A DNA stretch of 64,000 nucleotides. Origin: Thermotoga sp. Ku-13t. Its GTDB lineage: Bacteria > Thermotogota > Thermotogae > Thermotogales > DSM-5069. Made by a program: the position numbers and the translations under genes. Location of the stretch: contig NZ_LNFY01000011.1 of NCBI RefSeq assembly GCF_011057685.1, positions 234,406-298,405 of the forward strand. Direction: 5' to 3'. Position 1 is the stretch's first letter. Every line of letters starts with the position of its first letter. Positions 17,848-26,970 of this stretch are shown here, in pieces. The notes under the pieces were generated by a model. The model searched no databases. It was given only the letters and a program-made list of their open reading frames with translations, and was not told the origin of the DNA.

Positions 17848-19241
17848 TGGCGCTTTTGCTGGTTTCTCAACTTTGTATCGCCGTCACGCTGGTGACGAAC
17901 GTCCCGAACGTTGAGGTGAGGCTGGGCTCGATCCTGCTTGCCGTGACGGATAGAAACGGCGTCGCGCAGTTCGAGGTGAGCCTGCCAGCAACGCTGACGC
18001 TCGCAAAGCCGGGTTATTTGACCAGGTCCATCTTTCTTAACGATCCAGAAAAGACCTACTACGTCCAGCTGCAGGCTTCTGCAAACTTGTTGATCGAGAG
18101 TGTGCCGGACGGCGCGTCCGTCTGGATCAATGGAGTCCTGGTGGGTCGAACTCCTCTCGAAATGGAACTCGAGCCGGGAAACTACGAAATAATCCTCCAG
18201 AAAGAAGGTTTCTGCAGAACGACAAGGTCCGTATCGCTTCAAGGCCACGAGAAGAAAAGGTTGCGGGTCGAACTGTCAAACACTCCGACGGTGCAGATCG
18301 TTTCGAAGCCCGCTGCGAAGCTGTGGATCCAGAACCAGTTCGTCGGTGAAACTCCGAAGAGTTTGAAACTGCCCGCCGGAGATTACCAGATAAAGCTGGA
18401 ATCGCCGGACTATTTTTCTCTGGAACAAAACATCAGAGTTTCCGACGACGAAACTCAGCAGTTCGAATTCATCCTCGCACCGAGCGCCAGGTTGCTCGTT
18501 CAATCGAACGTCTCACACGCGATCGTTCAGATAGACGATCGAGTGCAACCTCAGAACGCGGTTTTCACCGATCTTCCTCTCGGTGAGAGGACGATTCTTG
18601 TCAAGGCTGCAGGTTACGAAGAAAGATCGATCACGGTTGAACTCAAGCAGGGACAGAACTACCTTTACGTTTCACTCGAACCGAAACTTTTTCGGCTCGA
18701 TATCGTTGCGCCACAAGAGGCTTTGATTTTCGTGGATGGAAAGAGCTCCGGGCGTGGTCCAACCAGCGTGAAACTGTCGCAGTCGATCCATCTGATCGAA
18801 GCGAGACTCGGTGAGAAAAGGTGGATGGGTCTGGTAGATCTTTCGAGGGACGAACAAATCGAAGCGAGGTTCGATGTGGCGACCGTCCTCCTTCTGGGTG
18901 ACAGAAGCACCGTCTACACAGTCGAGGGCATCACTTACAGACCGCCATCTTTGATCTATCTGCCTGAAGGTTTCCACACGGTGAAGATCGATGGAAGAGA
19001 GAGAACGATCGAATTTTCCGCCGGCAAACTGTACACGTTCTCTCCTGAAGATCTTGGTTATCTTTGCATCTTCAGCGATAGCGTCTTAGAATGCTATGTG
19101 AATTCAGAATTTGCAGGCCTCTCACCTGTGTTATTCTATCCAGTGAAACCTTCCGTTGTGAAAGTGAGCACCATCGGCTGGGAAAAAGAAGTGATCGTTG
19201 AGCCGGGGAAAACGATCAACATCGTGGTGGGAGGTGATTGA
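17832..19241 (+). CDS. Secreted PEGA-repeat protein
   Basis: A 469-residue exported protein. An N-terminal signal peptide (KLLMALLLVSQLCIAVT) is followed by beta-sandwich repeats. Three to four PEGA-type units are visible: SVPDGASVWINGVLVGRTP, SKPAAKLWIQNQFVGETP, SNVSHAIVQIDDRVQP and APQEALIFVDGKSSGRGP, each followed by an LPxGxYxI-type strand and aromatic residues. PEGA domains are found in surface and cell-wall-associated bacterial proteins and are thought to mediate binding or structural roles. It lies just upstream of the Omp-alpha-like gene, which points to a role in the toga or periplasm. Molecular function is unknown. Confidence 0.85.
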   Translation: MQKLLMALLLVSQLCIAVTLVTNVPNVEVRLGSILLAVTDRNGVAQFEVSLPATLTLAKPGYLTRSIFLNDPEKTYYVQLQASANLLIESVPDGASVWINGVLVGRTPLEMELEPGNYEIILQKEGFCRTTRSVSLQGHEKKRLRVELSNTPTVQIVSKPAAKLWIQNQFVGETPKSLKLPAGDYQIKLESPDYFSLEQNIRVSDDETQQFEFILAPSARLLVQSNVSHAIVQIDDRVQPQNAVFTDLPLGERTILVKAAGYEERSITVELKQGQNYLYVSLEPKLFRLDIVAPQEALIFVDGKSSGRGPTSVKLSQSIHLIEARLGEKRWMGLVDLSRDEQIEARFDVATVLLLGDRSTVYTVEGITYRPPSLIYLPEGFHTVKIDGRERTIEFSAGKLYTFSPEDLGYLCIFSDSVLECYVNSEFAGLSPVLFYPVKPSVVKVSTIGWEKEVIVEPGKTINIVVGGD

Positions 19242-19242
19242 A

Positions 19243-20388
19243 GTGAGGAAGATGGTCGTTCTGCTTGCGTTGATCGGTTGCTCTCTGTTCGCCCAGCTGA
19301 ACATCAAAGATGTTTCTCCCGTTCTGGACATCTACGTTCCTGTGTCGTTCGTGATCGAAAACAAAATCATGGAACTGGACGAGAACGGAAACTTCAGAGG
19401 AGGCCTGCTGACCACCAGGTTCGACATCGCACAGTACATATACAGAACGATCAAGAACTTCCAGCTGGACGAGCTTTCCAAAAGATTTTCAACGCTCGCA
19501 GAGTCTCAAAAGGAAGTCTCCGCGAAGATGCTGGGTATCGAATCGGCTTACAAGACCTACGATCAGAGATTGAGAGATCTCGAAACGGCCGTGGTGAACA
19601 TCCAGAGCCAGCTCGATAAACTTTCCCAGGAATTGTTTGCACAGATGCAAAAACAGATCGCAGATTACATCAAAGCCCAGGAAGTTCAATTCGCCAGGAT
19701 AGACGCACTGATTGAGAGAATGAACTCTGTGGAAAAACTCAGTTCAGATCTGTTCAAACAAGTCCAGGTGCAGCAGAACGATCTGGAAAAACTTTCGAGC
19801 GAGCAAACGAAGATCAATGATCAGATTTCGAGCCTATCCCAGCAGCTTTCCACGTTGAAGTCCTCCGTCGATGCGCTTTCGAAAAGGCTGGATCAGACGT
19901 TCGCAGAACTGACCAGTTTCAAAGATTCCACGAGGAACGAATTCAGTGCCCTTTCGAACCTCCTCGATCAGAAGATATCCGCCTCCGAGAACAAGCTCAG
20001 CGTAACGTTGAAGAGCCTGCAGAACGAACTTGCCCTGCAGAAAAAAGAACTCACAGACAGAGCCGAGGAGGTCAGCAAATTGAGACAACAGATTCAAGAT
20101 CTCCAAAACAGGCTGATCGCGCTGGAGAGCTTCGCATCGAAGCAGCAGGTGGAGGAACTCAGAGACCAGATCCAGAGTCTAGTCGAGAGGGCTTCGAAGC
20201 TCGAACAGGATTTGAAAGTCCTCGAAGAAAATCTCGCATCGTTGGACGTTTCGAGACTGAAGAACAGGATCGAGGAACTCGAGCTGAAAAACAAAACCCT
20301 CCAGTCCAACCTGAACACGGCCTACATCGCTGGGGCGGCAGGTGTAGCGATCGGATTGATAGCGCTCATATTCTCTCTGGGAAGGTGA
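19243..20388 (+). CDS. Omp-alpha-like outer-envelope coiled-coil protein
   Basis: A 381-residue protein with the three-part plan of Thermotoga Omp-alpha. A signal peptide (MVVLLALIGCSLFAQ) is followed by one SLH-like domain at about residues 20-70 that ends in TTRFDIAQYIY. A very long coiled coil of heptads rich in Q, K, E and S (about 75-350) comes next. A C-terminal hydrophobic anchor (AYIAGAAGVAIGLIALIFS) ends just before the final LGR. In Omp-alpha the SLH domain binds the cell wall and the tail sits in the outer toga membrane, so the rod spans the periplasm. The start is GTG 19243 with GGGAGGTGA upstream (5-nt spacing); an upstream in-frame start at 19198 lies inside the PEGA gene and has no signal-like context. 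Confidence 0.85.
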   Translation: MRKMVVLLALIGCSLFAQLNIKDVSPVLDIYVPVSFVIENKIMELDENGNFRGGLLTTRFDIAQYIYRTIKNFQLDELSKRFSTLAESQKEVSAKMLGIESAYKTYDQRLRDLETAVVNIQSQLDKLSQELFAQMQKQIADYIKAQEVQFARIDALIERMNSVEKLSSDLFKQVQVQQNDLEKLSSEQTKINDQISSLSQQLSTLKSSVDALSKRLDQTFAELTSFKDSTRNEFSALSNLLDQKISASENKLSVTLKSLQNELALQKKELTDRAEEVSKLRQQIQDLQNRLIALESFASKQQVEELRDQIQSLVERASKLEQDLKVLEENLASLDVSRLKNRIEELELKNKTLQSNLNTAYIAGAAGVAIGLIALIFSLGR

Positions 20389-20394
20389 AGGTTC

Positions 20395-21015
20395 GTGAGA
20401 AAAACGCTCGCGATCGTCTTGTTGCTAACCCTTCTGGTCCCGGCGGTCGCCAAAACCGTGCACATCGTTTCTAATTACGTCAAACCCGAAAAGGACAGAG
20501 CCTATTACGAAGGGAACGTGAAGGTTGAAGTCGAGGAAGACAGGCTAAAACTCGTCTGCCAATCCATGCTCGTGACGAAGCTGCAGAACGAATGGAGGTT
20601 GATCGACGCGACCTCAACGTTCGTGGAATTCGAGAACGGCGAGGCAACGGCGACGAATCTGAAGTACGATCTTAAGACCAAGACGGGTATGCTGGTGGGC
20701 AACGTTCAGGCGAAGATCATCGACAAAGGAAGCTCCGACGTCGTCTTTCTCAACACAGACAGACTATCGATCGATCTGGACAAGAACGTTTTTCAGACGG
20801 GCACGCCGGTTCGTGTCGTGAAAGGAAAGATCGAAGCATCCGCGAACGCTCTGTTTTACGATAGAAACTCCGGATTGATCAAGCTAACGGGTTCGGTGGT
20901 CCTTGTGGACCACGAGAAGAATCTGAAAATGTGGGCCGACGCTGTCGAGATCAAAACCGCTGGCGATGAGATGAGCGCAACGAACGCTAAGGTTGAACTC
21001 GTTGTGGAGGAGTGA
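20395..21015 (+). CDS. LptA/OstA-like periplasmic beta-jellyroll protein
   Basis: A 206-residue exported protein with signal peptide TLAIVLLLTLLVPAVAK. The mature part alternates short strands with patterns such as AYYEGNVKVEVEEDRLKL, FVEFENGEATATNLKYD and ALFYDRNSGLIKLTGSVVLV. These match the OstA/LptA family of slit beta-jellyrolls that shuttle lipid between membranes. Thermotogota have no classical lipopolysaccharide, so the cargo may be another envelope lipid; this is inference. The GTG start lies 6 nt after the Omp-alpha-like gene with GGTGAAGG upstream, so the two are surely co-expressed. Confidence 0.7.
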   Translation: MRKTLAIVLLLTLLVPAVAKTVHIVSNYVKPEKDRAYYEGNVKVEVEEDRLKLVCQSMLVTKLQNEWRLIDATSTFVEFENGEATATNLKYDLKTKTGMLVGNVQAKIIDKGSSDVVFLNTDRLSIDLDKNVFQTGTPVRVVKGKIEASANALFYDRNSGLIKLTGSVVLVDHEKNLKMWADAVEIKTAGDEMSATNAKVELVVEE

Positions 21016-21021
21016 TGAAAC

Positions 21022-22296
21022 TTGTTAGACATACGTTTGTTCAGAGAAAACGCTGAAAAGGTGAGGATCGCCCTGAAAAACAGAAACTACGATCCCTCCA
21101 TCGTTGACGAGATCGTCTCGCTGGACACGAGAGTGAGATCGCTCACGAACGAGGTGAACCAGCTGAGGGCTCAGAGGAACAGCATCTCAAAGCGCGTCGC
21201 CCAGGCCAAAGCCCGCGGCGATGAGCAGGAAGCAAACCAGCTGATGGAAGAGGGAAAAAAGATAGGTGAACGCATCGACACAATCGAGAAAGAACTGGAT
21301 GAAGTGAAAGAGAAGCTGAACAGGCTGATGCTCTACGTGCCGAACATCCCGCACGAATCTGTGCCGATCGGACCGGATGAGACACACAATGTCGAGGTCA
21401 GAAGGTGGGGAGAACCGAGGAAGTTCGATTTCGAACCCAAGGCGCACTGGGACCTGGGACCCCAGCTGGGCCTGATGGACTTCGACAGGGCCGCAAAACT
21501 CTCTGGTTCGAGGTTCACGGTGATGTACTCCGCATTCGCAAGGCTCGAGCGCGCGCTCATCAATTTCATGCTCGATCTCCACACCAAAGAACACGGCTAC
21601 ACCGAAGTCTGGGTGCCGCACCTGGTCAAGCGCAGCACGATGACGATCACGGGCCAGCTACCAAAGTTCGAAGAAGAGGCGTACAGGATAGATTCGGACG
21701 ATCTGTTCCTGATACCAACGGCTGAGGTGCCCCTGGTCGCCCTCAGGGCCGATGAGATCCTGGAAGAGAAGCAGCTTCCTTTGCTCTACACGGCGTACAC
21801 ACCCTGCTACAGGAGGGAAGCGGGCAGCTACGGTAAGGATGTGCGAGGCATGATAAGGCAGCACCAGTTCGACAAGGTCGAGCTCGTCTGGTTGACGACA
21901 CCCGAGCGCTCCTTTGAAGATCTGGAAACGCTCGTCAGGCACGCGGAGGAAGTGCTCAGGAGGCTCGAGTTGCCCTACAGGGTGGTGCTGCTGTGCACTG
22001 GCGACATGGGTTTCGGCGCGGCGAAGACCTACGATATAGAAGTCTGGTTGCCCTCGTACAACGCGTACAAAGAGATCTCCTCGTGCAGCAACGATACCGA
22101 CTTTCAGGCACGGAGGGGGAACATCCGATACAGAAGAAAAGACGGAAAGCTCGATTACGTCCACACATTGAACGGTTCGGGCGTGGCAATCGGGAGGACG
22201 CTGGTGGCGATCATGGAAAACTACCAGAGGCCAGACGGAAGGATAGACGTTCCGAAAGCGTTGCAGCCATACTTAGGTTGCGAGGTGATCCCCTGA
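21022..22296 (+). CDS. serS: Serine--tRNA ligase
   Basis: A 424-residue class II aminoacyl-tRNA synthetase. The N-terminal antiparallel coiled-coil arm that grips the long variable arm of tRNA-Ser covers about residues 30-105. The catalytic core contains [14 protein letters not shown] (motif 2 region), [22 protein letters not shown] and motif 3 [20 protein letters not shown]. Length is standard. TTG start preceded by GGAGGAGTGA. It sits 6 nt after the LptA-like gene. Confidence 0.97.
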   Translation: MLDIRLFRENAEKVRIALKNRNYDPSIVDEIVSLDTRVRSLTNEVNQLRAQRNSISKRVAQAKARGDEQEANQLMEEGKKIGERIDTIEKELDEVKEKLNRLMLYVPNIPHESVPIGPDETHNVEVRRWGEPRKFDFEPKAHWDLGPQLGLMDFDRAAKLSGSRFTVMYSAFARLERALINFMLDLHTKEHGYTEVWVPHLVKRSTMTITGQLPKFEEEAYRIDSDDLFLIPTAEVPLVALRADEILEEKQLPLLYTAYTPCYRREAGSYGKDVRGMIRQHQFDKVELVWLTTPERSFEDLETLVRHAEEVLRRLELPYRVVLLCTGDMGFGAAKTYDIEVWLPSYNAYKEISSCSNDTDFQARRGNIRYRRKDGKLDYVHTLNGSGVAIGRTLVAIMENYQRPDGRIDVPKALQPYLGCEVIP

Positions 22297-22986
22297 TTGC
22301 CCCACCTCTTTTACGGAAAACCGGATGGAGAATTCATCGTTCTGGATGCGCACGAAACACAGCATTTGAAGGTCGTCAGGTTCGGGGAAAAGCAAGAGGT
22401 ATTCATCACGGATGGGGAAGGCAAACTGTACCGTTGCCAGATTCTGAAGATAGGGAAGAACGAATCCATCGCGCAAATAATAGAGTCTAAAGAGAGAAGA
22501 GAAAAAATACTGCCAGTGACCCTGTGCGTGGCATCGCAGCACTGGGAGAGGCTCAGGTGGCTCGTTGAAAAAGCGGTCGAGGTTGGAACAGCGAAGATCG
22601 TGGTTTACAAACCAAGCCGGGGTAGATCCTACAGCGACAAGGTAGAGAAGATAAAACTCGTGATCAGAAACGCCGCAAAACAGTGCGCAAGATGCAGATT
22701 TCCAGAGCTTCAGGTCCTAGATAATCTGGATCTACCCGTGGAACCATCGCAGACGTTCGTGCTCCACCAGTCCGGCGAGCCTTTGACCTTGGCAGAAGCA
22801 GCCCGATACAAAAACATTGTCGTGGGCCCGGAGGGTGATTTCTCCGAATCGGAACTGAAATCGCTACGCTCCAGATACAAACTCTTCAGCCTGGGGGAAA
22901 CCATCTTTCGGTTTGAGACCGCGGCCCTGCTCGTTATGGGTTTGATGTATTTTCTCAACGATCCTCTTGAGGAGGGATGGTCATGA
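22297..22986 (+). CDS. rsmE: 16S rRNA (uracil-1498-N3)-methyltransferase RsmE
   Basis: A 229-residue SPOUT-class methyltransferase that modifies U1498 in the decoding region of 16S rRNA. An N-terminal PUA-like domain (HLFYGKPDG, ETQHLKVVRF) precedes the knotted catalytic domain with VVGPEGDFSESELKSL and SLGETIFRFETAALLVMG. The family motif normally reads LG-x-x-ILRxETA; here FRFETAA replaces ILRTETA. A TTG start directly follows the serS stop (TGATTG). It is the third rRNA methyltransferase gene in this 8-kb stretch. Confidence 0.93.
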   Translation: MPHLFYGKPDGEFIVLDAHETQHLKVVRFGEKQEVFITDGEGKLYRCQILKIGKNESIAQIIESKERREKILPVTLCVASQHWERLRWLVEKAVEVGTAKIVVYKPSRGRSYSDKVEKIKLVIRNAAKQCARCRFPELQVLDNLDLPVEPSQTFVLHQSGEPLTLAEAARYKNIVVGPEGDFSESELKSLRSRYKLFSLGETIFRFETAALLVMGLMYFLNDPLEEGWS

Positions 22987-23369
22987 AGAAGGGTGAAAAG
23001 GTTCTTTCCTTCGTGAAGTTCGAAAAAGAGCTCGAGAGTGCCTATCGTGAGAGATTGTCCGCCGTGAAGAGACCGGAAGAAACGGGCGATGTTTTCGTTG
23101 AATTCGCGCTGAAACTTCTGAACAGAGTGAACCCATCGATCACGAAGAACCACTGGGACCACGTCCGCTTCGAGCCCGAAACGGAGAACGGTTACAGACT
23201 GTCGAAGGAATTGGAGCAGATCATCGGCGAGGAAATTCTAACCAAGAGCGACCTTCCGGCGATCCTCAAGAGGATGGCCCTCAACGCTGCGCACAGGAGA
23301 AAGGCTCTGCTCTCCAACACTGAGAGGACCGATCTGTTCAGATTGCAGGAAAAGCCCGAACAGCGCTGA
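22983..23369 (+). CDS. Conserved hypothetical protein (128 aa)
   Basis: A small, charged, soluble protein that I do not recognise. It is mainly alpha-helical by composition, with KVLSFVKFEKELESAYRERL at the start, a central segment NPSITKNHWDHVRFEPET and a basic C-terminus (LNAAHRRKALLSN). No cysteine pairs, signal or membrane segment. The ATG at 22983 is chosen because GGAGGG (22971-22976) gives a 6-nt spacing; an ATG at 22977 lies too close to that site. It overlaps the end of rsmE by 4 nt and closes the long + strand gene series. Confidence 0.7.
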   Translation: MKKGEKVLSFVKFEKELESAYRERLSAVKRPEETGDVFVEFALKLLNRVNPSITKNHWDHVRFEPETENGYRLSKELEQIIGEEILTKSDLPAILKRMALNAAHRRKALLSNTERTDLFRLQEKPEQR

Positions 23370-23410
23370 TGCAAACTGAGTTACTCCTGTGGTTTTCATA
23401 CGATACCGCT

Positions 23411-23440
23411 GACATCTTCCAAACCGCGTGGAGTTTTTTT
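23411..23440 (+). terminator. Weak candidate intrinsic terminator
   Basis: In the 124-bp convergent gap, CTTCCA and TGGAG can pair around a short loop and are followed by seven T (23434-23440). The stem is short and has a bulge, so this is only a candidate stop for the + strand operon ending at 23369. Confidence 0.35.
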
Positions 23441-23493
23441 CGTCTGCTGAGCTTCGATCGCTTAATCTCTAGTGCCTCTCATCACAACGTGAA

Positions 23494-24630
23494 TCATTTG
23501 CAGTTCAAAGTTATGATCGATCCAGCGATCATCACTGCGCCCATGGTGATGAACACGAGCCTGAACGAAAAAGTCGCGAGCCAGCCAGCGAGTAAGGGAC
23601 CGAAGAGGCTCCCGAAGGATCTGACCGATGCCAACAAGCCAAGAAACTCCGCTCTCCTGTTCACGGGTACGTTCTCTATAACGAACTTCGTTGCACCGTT
23701 GATGAACGTGCCGAATCCGAGGCCAGAGACCGCGTAAGCCACGAGGACGGTCAGTTTGGAATCTGCCGGAACGAACAGTAACGCCCCGATACCCGATGCG
23801 AACATACCTAGGACCGCGACGTACTTGCTCGCGATTCTGCGCATCAAGAAGGCTGCGAGGAAGTGCGAAGGTATTTGCATGAAAGGATTCGCAGAAGAAA
23901 GAAAGATCGTTGTGGATCGGCTCAGGTTCATCTCTTCGACCAGATAAACGGCGATCAACGCGAAGGTGCCACCTATGCCGAGCTGCCTCAGGAAGGAACC
24001 CAGATACATCGCCCAGAGGTTGTTCTTCTTTAAAACGTGTTTCGAACTTATCGCGGAGAAGATTCTCTGAAGGTTCGTTCGCTGAACTTCGTATCGCTGG
24101 TGTGGGACCACCACGGATTTCTTGATGAAGTACAACATCGTCAACGCGACGAAGAAAAGTATCAGCATCACCTGGGTGACGGAAAAGAATCCCAACAAGG
24201 GTGAAACCACGATCCTTCCAAAACCCAGTCCGAAGGAGTTCACCGCGTTCACCAGGCTGACAATCACGTTGTTGTCGAGCTTGGAAGATTCGACGAAGAT
24301 CGCCATCGAGATGGGATCGAACGCGCTCGAGAAGAAGGTGAAGATCGCGGCCACTAGGAAAAAATGGATGGCCCGTCTCGCGAGGGTGTAATCCGGTAGA
24401 AAGATCAAAGCGATCAGTATCGCCACTAAGAGGACTTTCTTCCTGCTTTTGGATTCGTCGCTGAGCGCTCCCCAGAAAGGTGTTGCAAGGCTTCCAACGG
24501 CGCTGTTGATACTCGACAGCAGGCTTATGGAGAACAGATCTATGGATAACTCCCTCATCCTGAGCTGGAGCAGCATGTCGTAGTTCAGAATGCTGAAGTT
24601 CTTTATCAGAGAGGCAAGGTAAAGACTCAG
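23494..24630 (-). CDS. MFS transporter, probable non-ATG start
   Basis: A major-facilitator protein with regularly spaced hydrophobic helices. After the second helix there is a loop of the GALSDESKSRKK type (MFS motif A). From the first ATG (24576) the protein would be 360 residues and lack the first helix. The frame stays open upstream and encodes a plausible missing helix (LYLASLIKNFSILNYDM). The only initiator-like codons before 24576 are CTG, of which CTG 24630 lies one base after the guaA stop with a GGGA nearby. I therefore extend to 24630 (378 residues), but this is uncertain and 24576 is the conservative start. The substrate is unknown. It is the last gene of the minus-strand operon that includes guaA. 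Confidence 0.75.
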   Translation of the reverse strand: MSLYLASLIKNFSILNYDMLLQLRMRELSIDLFSISLLSSINSAVGSLATPFWGALSDESKSRKKVLLVAILIALIFLPDYTLARRAIHFFLVAAIFTFFSSAFDPISMAIFVESSKLDNNVIVSLVNAVNSFGLGFGRIVVSPLLGFFSVTQVMLILFFVALTMLYFIKKSVVVPHQRYEVQRTNLQRIFSAISSKHVLKKNNLWAMYLGSFLRQLGIGGTFALIAVYLVEEMNLSRSTTIFLSSANPFMQIPSHFLAAFLMRRIASKYVAVLGMFASGIGALLFVPADSKLTVLVAYAVSGLGFGTFINGATKFVIENVPVNRRAEFLGLLASVRSFGSLFGPLLAGWLATFSFRLVFITMGAVMIAGSIITLNCK

Positions 24631-24631
24631 T

Positions 24632-26146
24632 CTATTCCCACTCGATCGTCGCTGGTGGCTTGGAGCTGATGTCGTACACTACCCTCCCTACTCTTTTGAC
24701 GCTGTTCAAGATTCTGCGCGATATCAAGTCTAACACGTCGTGCGGAATTCTCGACCAGTCAGCGGTCATACCCTCAACGCTGTCAACACACCTTATCGCG
24801 AGCACGTAGTCGTACGCCCTCCTGTCACCCCTGACACCGACCGATCTTATCGGCAGCAACACCGCGAAGGCCTGCCAGACCTTCTCGTACCAACCCGTCT
24901 CCTTCAGCGTCTCGATGAGTATGCTGTCGGCTTCTCTGAGTATGTCCAGTTTTTCCTCATCGACGGGGCCCACAACACGCACTGCGAGCCCTGGACCTGG
25001 AAAAGGCTGTCTGTGGACAACGTCGCGGGGGATACCGAGTATCTCTCCGACGATCCTGACCTCGTCTTTGAAGAGGTTTCGCAGAGGTTCGACGATCTCC
25101 AGATCCATCCTCTCCGGCAATCCTCCAACGTTGTGGTGGCTCTTTATCGCCGCGGTTTTCTTACCGGACCTCGCACTCTCGATCACGTCGGAATATATCG
25201 TGCCCTGAACCAGGTGGGTCGCACCGTAACTTTTCGCTTCCTGCTCGAAGACCCTTATGAATTCTTCGCCTATGATCTTCCTCTTTTTTTCCGGATCGTC
25301 CACACCTTTCAGTTTGCTCAAGAATCTCTCTCTTGCGTCTATCTTTACGACGTTGAGCCCGAGCATGTTCTTGAAGATTCTCATCACTTCCTCCGCCTCG
25401 TTCTTTCTCAGCAGGCCGTGGTCAACGAACACGCACCGCAGGTTCGATCCAACCGCTCTGTGTACTAAAACACATGCCACGGAGGAATCGACACCGCCCG
25501 AGAGTGCCGCGATTACCTTCTTGTCCTTCAGTTCTCTTTTCAGCTCTTCCACCTTCTGGGTGATGAAATCCTCCAGATTCCAGTTCGGCCTCAGCCCACA
25601 TATCTTGCTGAGAAAGTTCTGTAGCATCTGCCTTCCGAACTGGGTGTGACGCACCTCGGGATGAAACTGCAACAGCCAGAACCTTTGAAAATCGCTTGCC
25701 GCAACGATCATACCGTTTTTCGAATAAGCCGTCGCTCTGAAACCCTCGGGCAGAACCTTCACCACGTCCGAATGGCTCATCCAGACCGTGGTTTCCCTGG
25801 GAACAGATTCGAAGATCGGATCTTCCTCCTCGATCCTGATCTCCGTTCTTCCGTACTCTGCGAGTTCACCGCGTTCCACCCTTCCATTGAGCTCGTGCGC
25901 GAGCAGCTGCATCCCGTAACAGATACCGAGCACCTTACCATGGTATTTATCGAACCAGACTGGAAGCTTCGGTGCATCGGGCTCGTAGACGCTGGCTGGT
26001 CCTCCGGAGAGAATGAGAGCTCCCACGTCCGACACGTCCACATCCTCGTCCAGCTGAACCACCTGGCTGTAGTAACCGAGTTCCCTGACGACGCGCGCGA
26101 TGAGCTGGGTGTACTGTGAACCGTAGTCCAGTATGAGAACTCTCAT
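24632..26146 (-). CDS. guaA: GMP synthase (glutamine-hydrolysing)
   Basis: A 504-residue enzyme that converts XMP to GMP. The class I glutamine amidotransferase domain (about 1-190) has the nucleophile Cys in LGICYGMQ and the FHPE triad motif. The ATP-pyrophosphatase domain has ALSGGVDSSVACVLVH, and the C-terminal dimerisation domain has RQPFPGPGLAVRVVG and ends with KPPATIEWE. Full length. The ATG start overlaps the kce stop by 4 nt (ATGA), an unexpected partner for a purine gene. Confidence 0.97.
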   Translation of the reverse strand: MRVLILDYGSQYTQLIARVVRELGYYSQVVQLDEDVDVSDVGALILSGGPASVYEPDAPKLPVWFDKYHGKVLGICYGMQLLAHELNGRVERGELAEYGRTEIRIEEEDPIFESVPRETTVWMSHSDVVKVLPEGFRATAYSKNGMIVAASDFQRFWLLQFHPEVRHTQFGRQMLQNFLSKICGLRPNWNLEDFITQKVEELKRELKDKKVIAALSGGVDSSVACVLVHRAVGSNLRCVFVDHGLLRKNEAEEVMRIFKNMLGLNVVKIDARERFLSKLKGVDDPEKKRKIIGEEFIRVFEQEAKSYGATHLVQGTIYSDVIESARSGKKTAAIKSHHNVGGLPERMDLEIVEPLRNLFKDEVRIVGEILGIPRDVVHRQPFPGPGLAVRVVGPVDEEKLDILREADSILIETLKETGWYEKVWQAFAVLLPIRSVGVRGDRRAYDYVLAIRCVDSVEGMTADWSRIPHDVLDLISRRILNSVKRVGRVVYDISSKPPATIEWE

Positions 26147-26970
26147 CTTTTTCTCTCCCCAAGTTGCAGAATTTCTCTCGCTTCCTTAGCCGTTGCGATG
26201 GGCCTGCCAAGTTCTCTGGCCAGCCTCACGACCTTTTCCACGAGCTCGGCGTTGGATTTGGCGAGCGCTCCCTTCTCTATGTAAATGTTGTCTTCCAGAC
26301 CGACCCTCACGTGGCCACCCATGACTATCGCCATCGCCGCCATGGGAAACTCGTGCCTGCCTATACCGACCACGGACCAGGTTGCGCCCGGTGGAAGACT
26401 GTCCACCATCGTCACGAGGTTCCTCGCGTTTGCGGCGATCCCCCCTGGAACTCCCATCACGAAATCGAAGTGAAGATGCCCCTGAACCAGTCCCTTTTTG
26501 ACGAGTACCATGGCGTTGTTTATGTGGCCCAGATCGAAACACTCGAACTCGGGCATGATACCCTTCTCTTTCATGACGGAGGCGAACTTCTCTATCATCG
26601 GCATGCTGTTGTAGAACACGTCGTTTCCGAAGTTCACAGTCCCCGTGGTGAGCGTGGCCATATCCGGGTCGGCTTCAAGAGATTGCAACCTTTCCTCGGG
26701 CGTCATCCAGACGGCACCGCCAGTGGAAACCTGGACTATGATGTCGGGACACTTCTGCCTTATCAACCGAACGGTCCTCTTGAAAATCTCGGGATCCTGG
26801 GTTGGATTGCCGTTTTCATCTCTCACGTGCAGATGGACTATGGAAGCACCCGCCAGGTAGGCTTCGTACGTTTGCTGGGCGATTTCTTCGGGTGTGATGG
26901 GAATGTAAGGTGTGTCTTTCCTCGTGACTTCAGCCCCACAGACGGCAACCGTTATGATCAGCTTATCCAT
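26143..26970 (-). CDS. kce: 3-keto-5-aminohexanoate cleavage enzyme (BKACE family)
   Basis: A 275-residue TIM-barrel zinc enzyme. In lysine fermentation it condenses 3-keto-5-aminohexanoate with acetyl-CoA, giving acetoacetate and 3-aminobutyryl-CoA. Zinc-ligand and substrate motifs are visible: SIVHLHVRDENGNP with the HxH pair, VQVSTGGAV, MPEFECFDLGH, and GHVRVGLEDNIY. BKACE proteins act on several beta-keto acids, but the neighbouring kal gene makes the lysine substrate the best assignment. The ATG at 26970 has AGGAGGT 7 nt upstream; a GTG at 26973 is also in frame. Confidence 0.87.
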   Translation of the reverse strand: MDKLIITVAVCGAEVTRKDTPYIPITPEEIAQQTYEAYLAGASIVHLHVRDENGNPTQDPEIFKRTVRLIRQKCPDIIVQVSTGGAVWMTPEERLQSLEADPDMATLTTGTVNFGNDVFYNSMPMIEKFASVMKEKGIMPEFECFDLGHINNAMVLVKKGLVQGHLHFDFVMGVPGGIAANARNLVTMVDSLPPGATWSVVGIGRHEFPMAAMAIVMGGHVRVGLEDNIYIEKGALAKSNAELVEKVVRLARELGRPIATAKEAREILQLGERKR

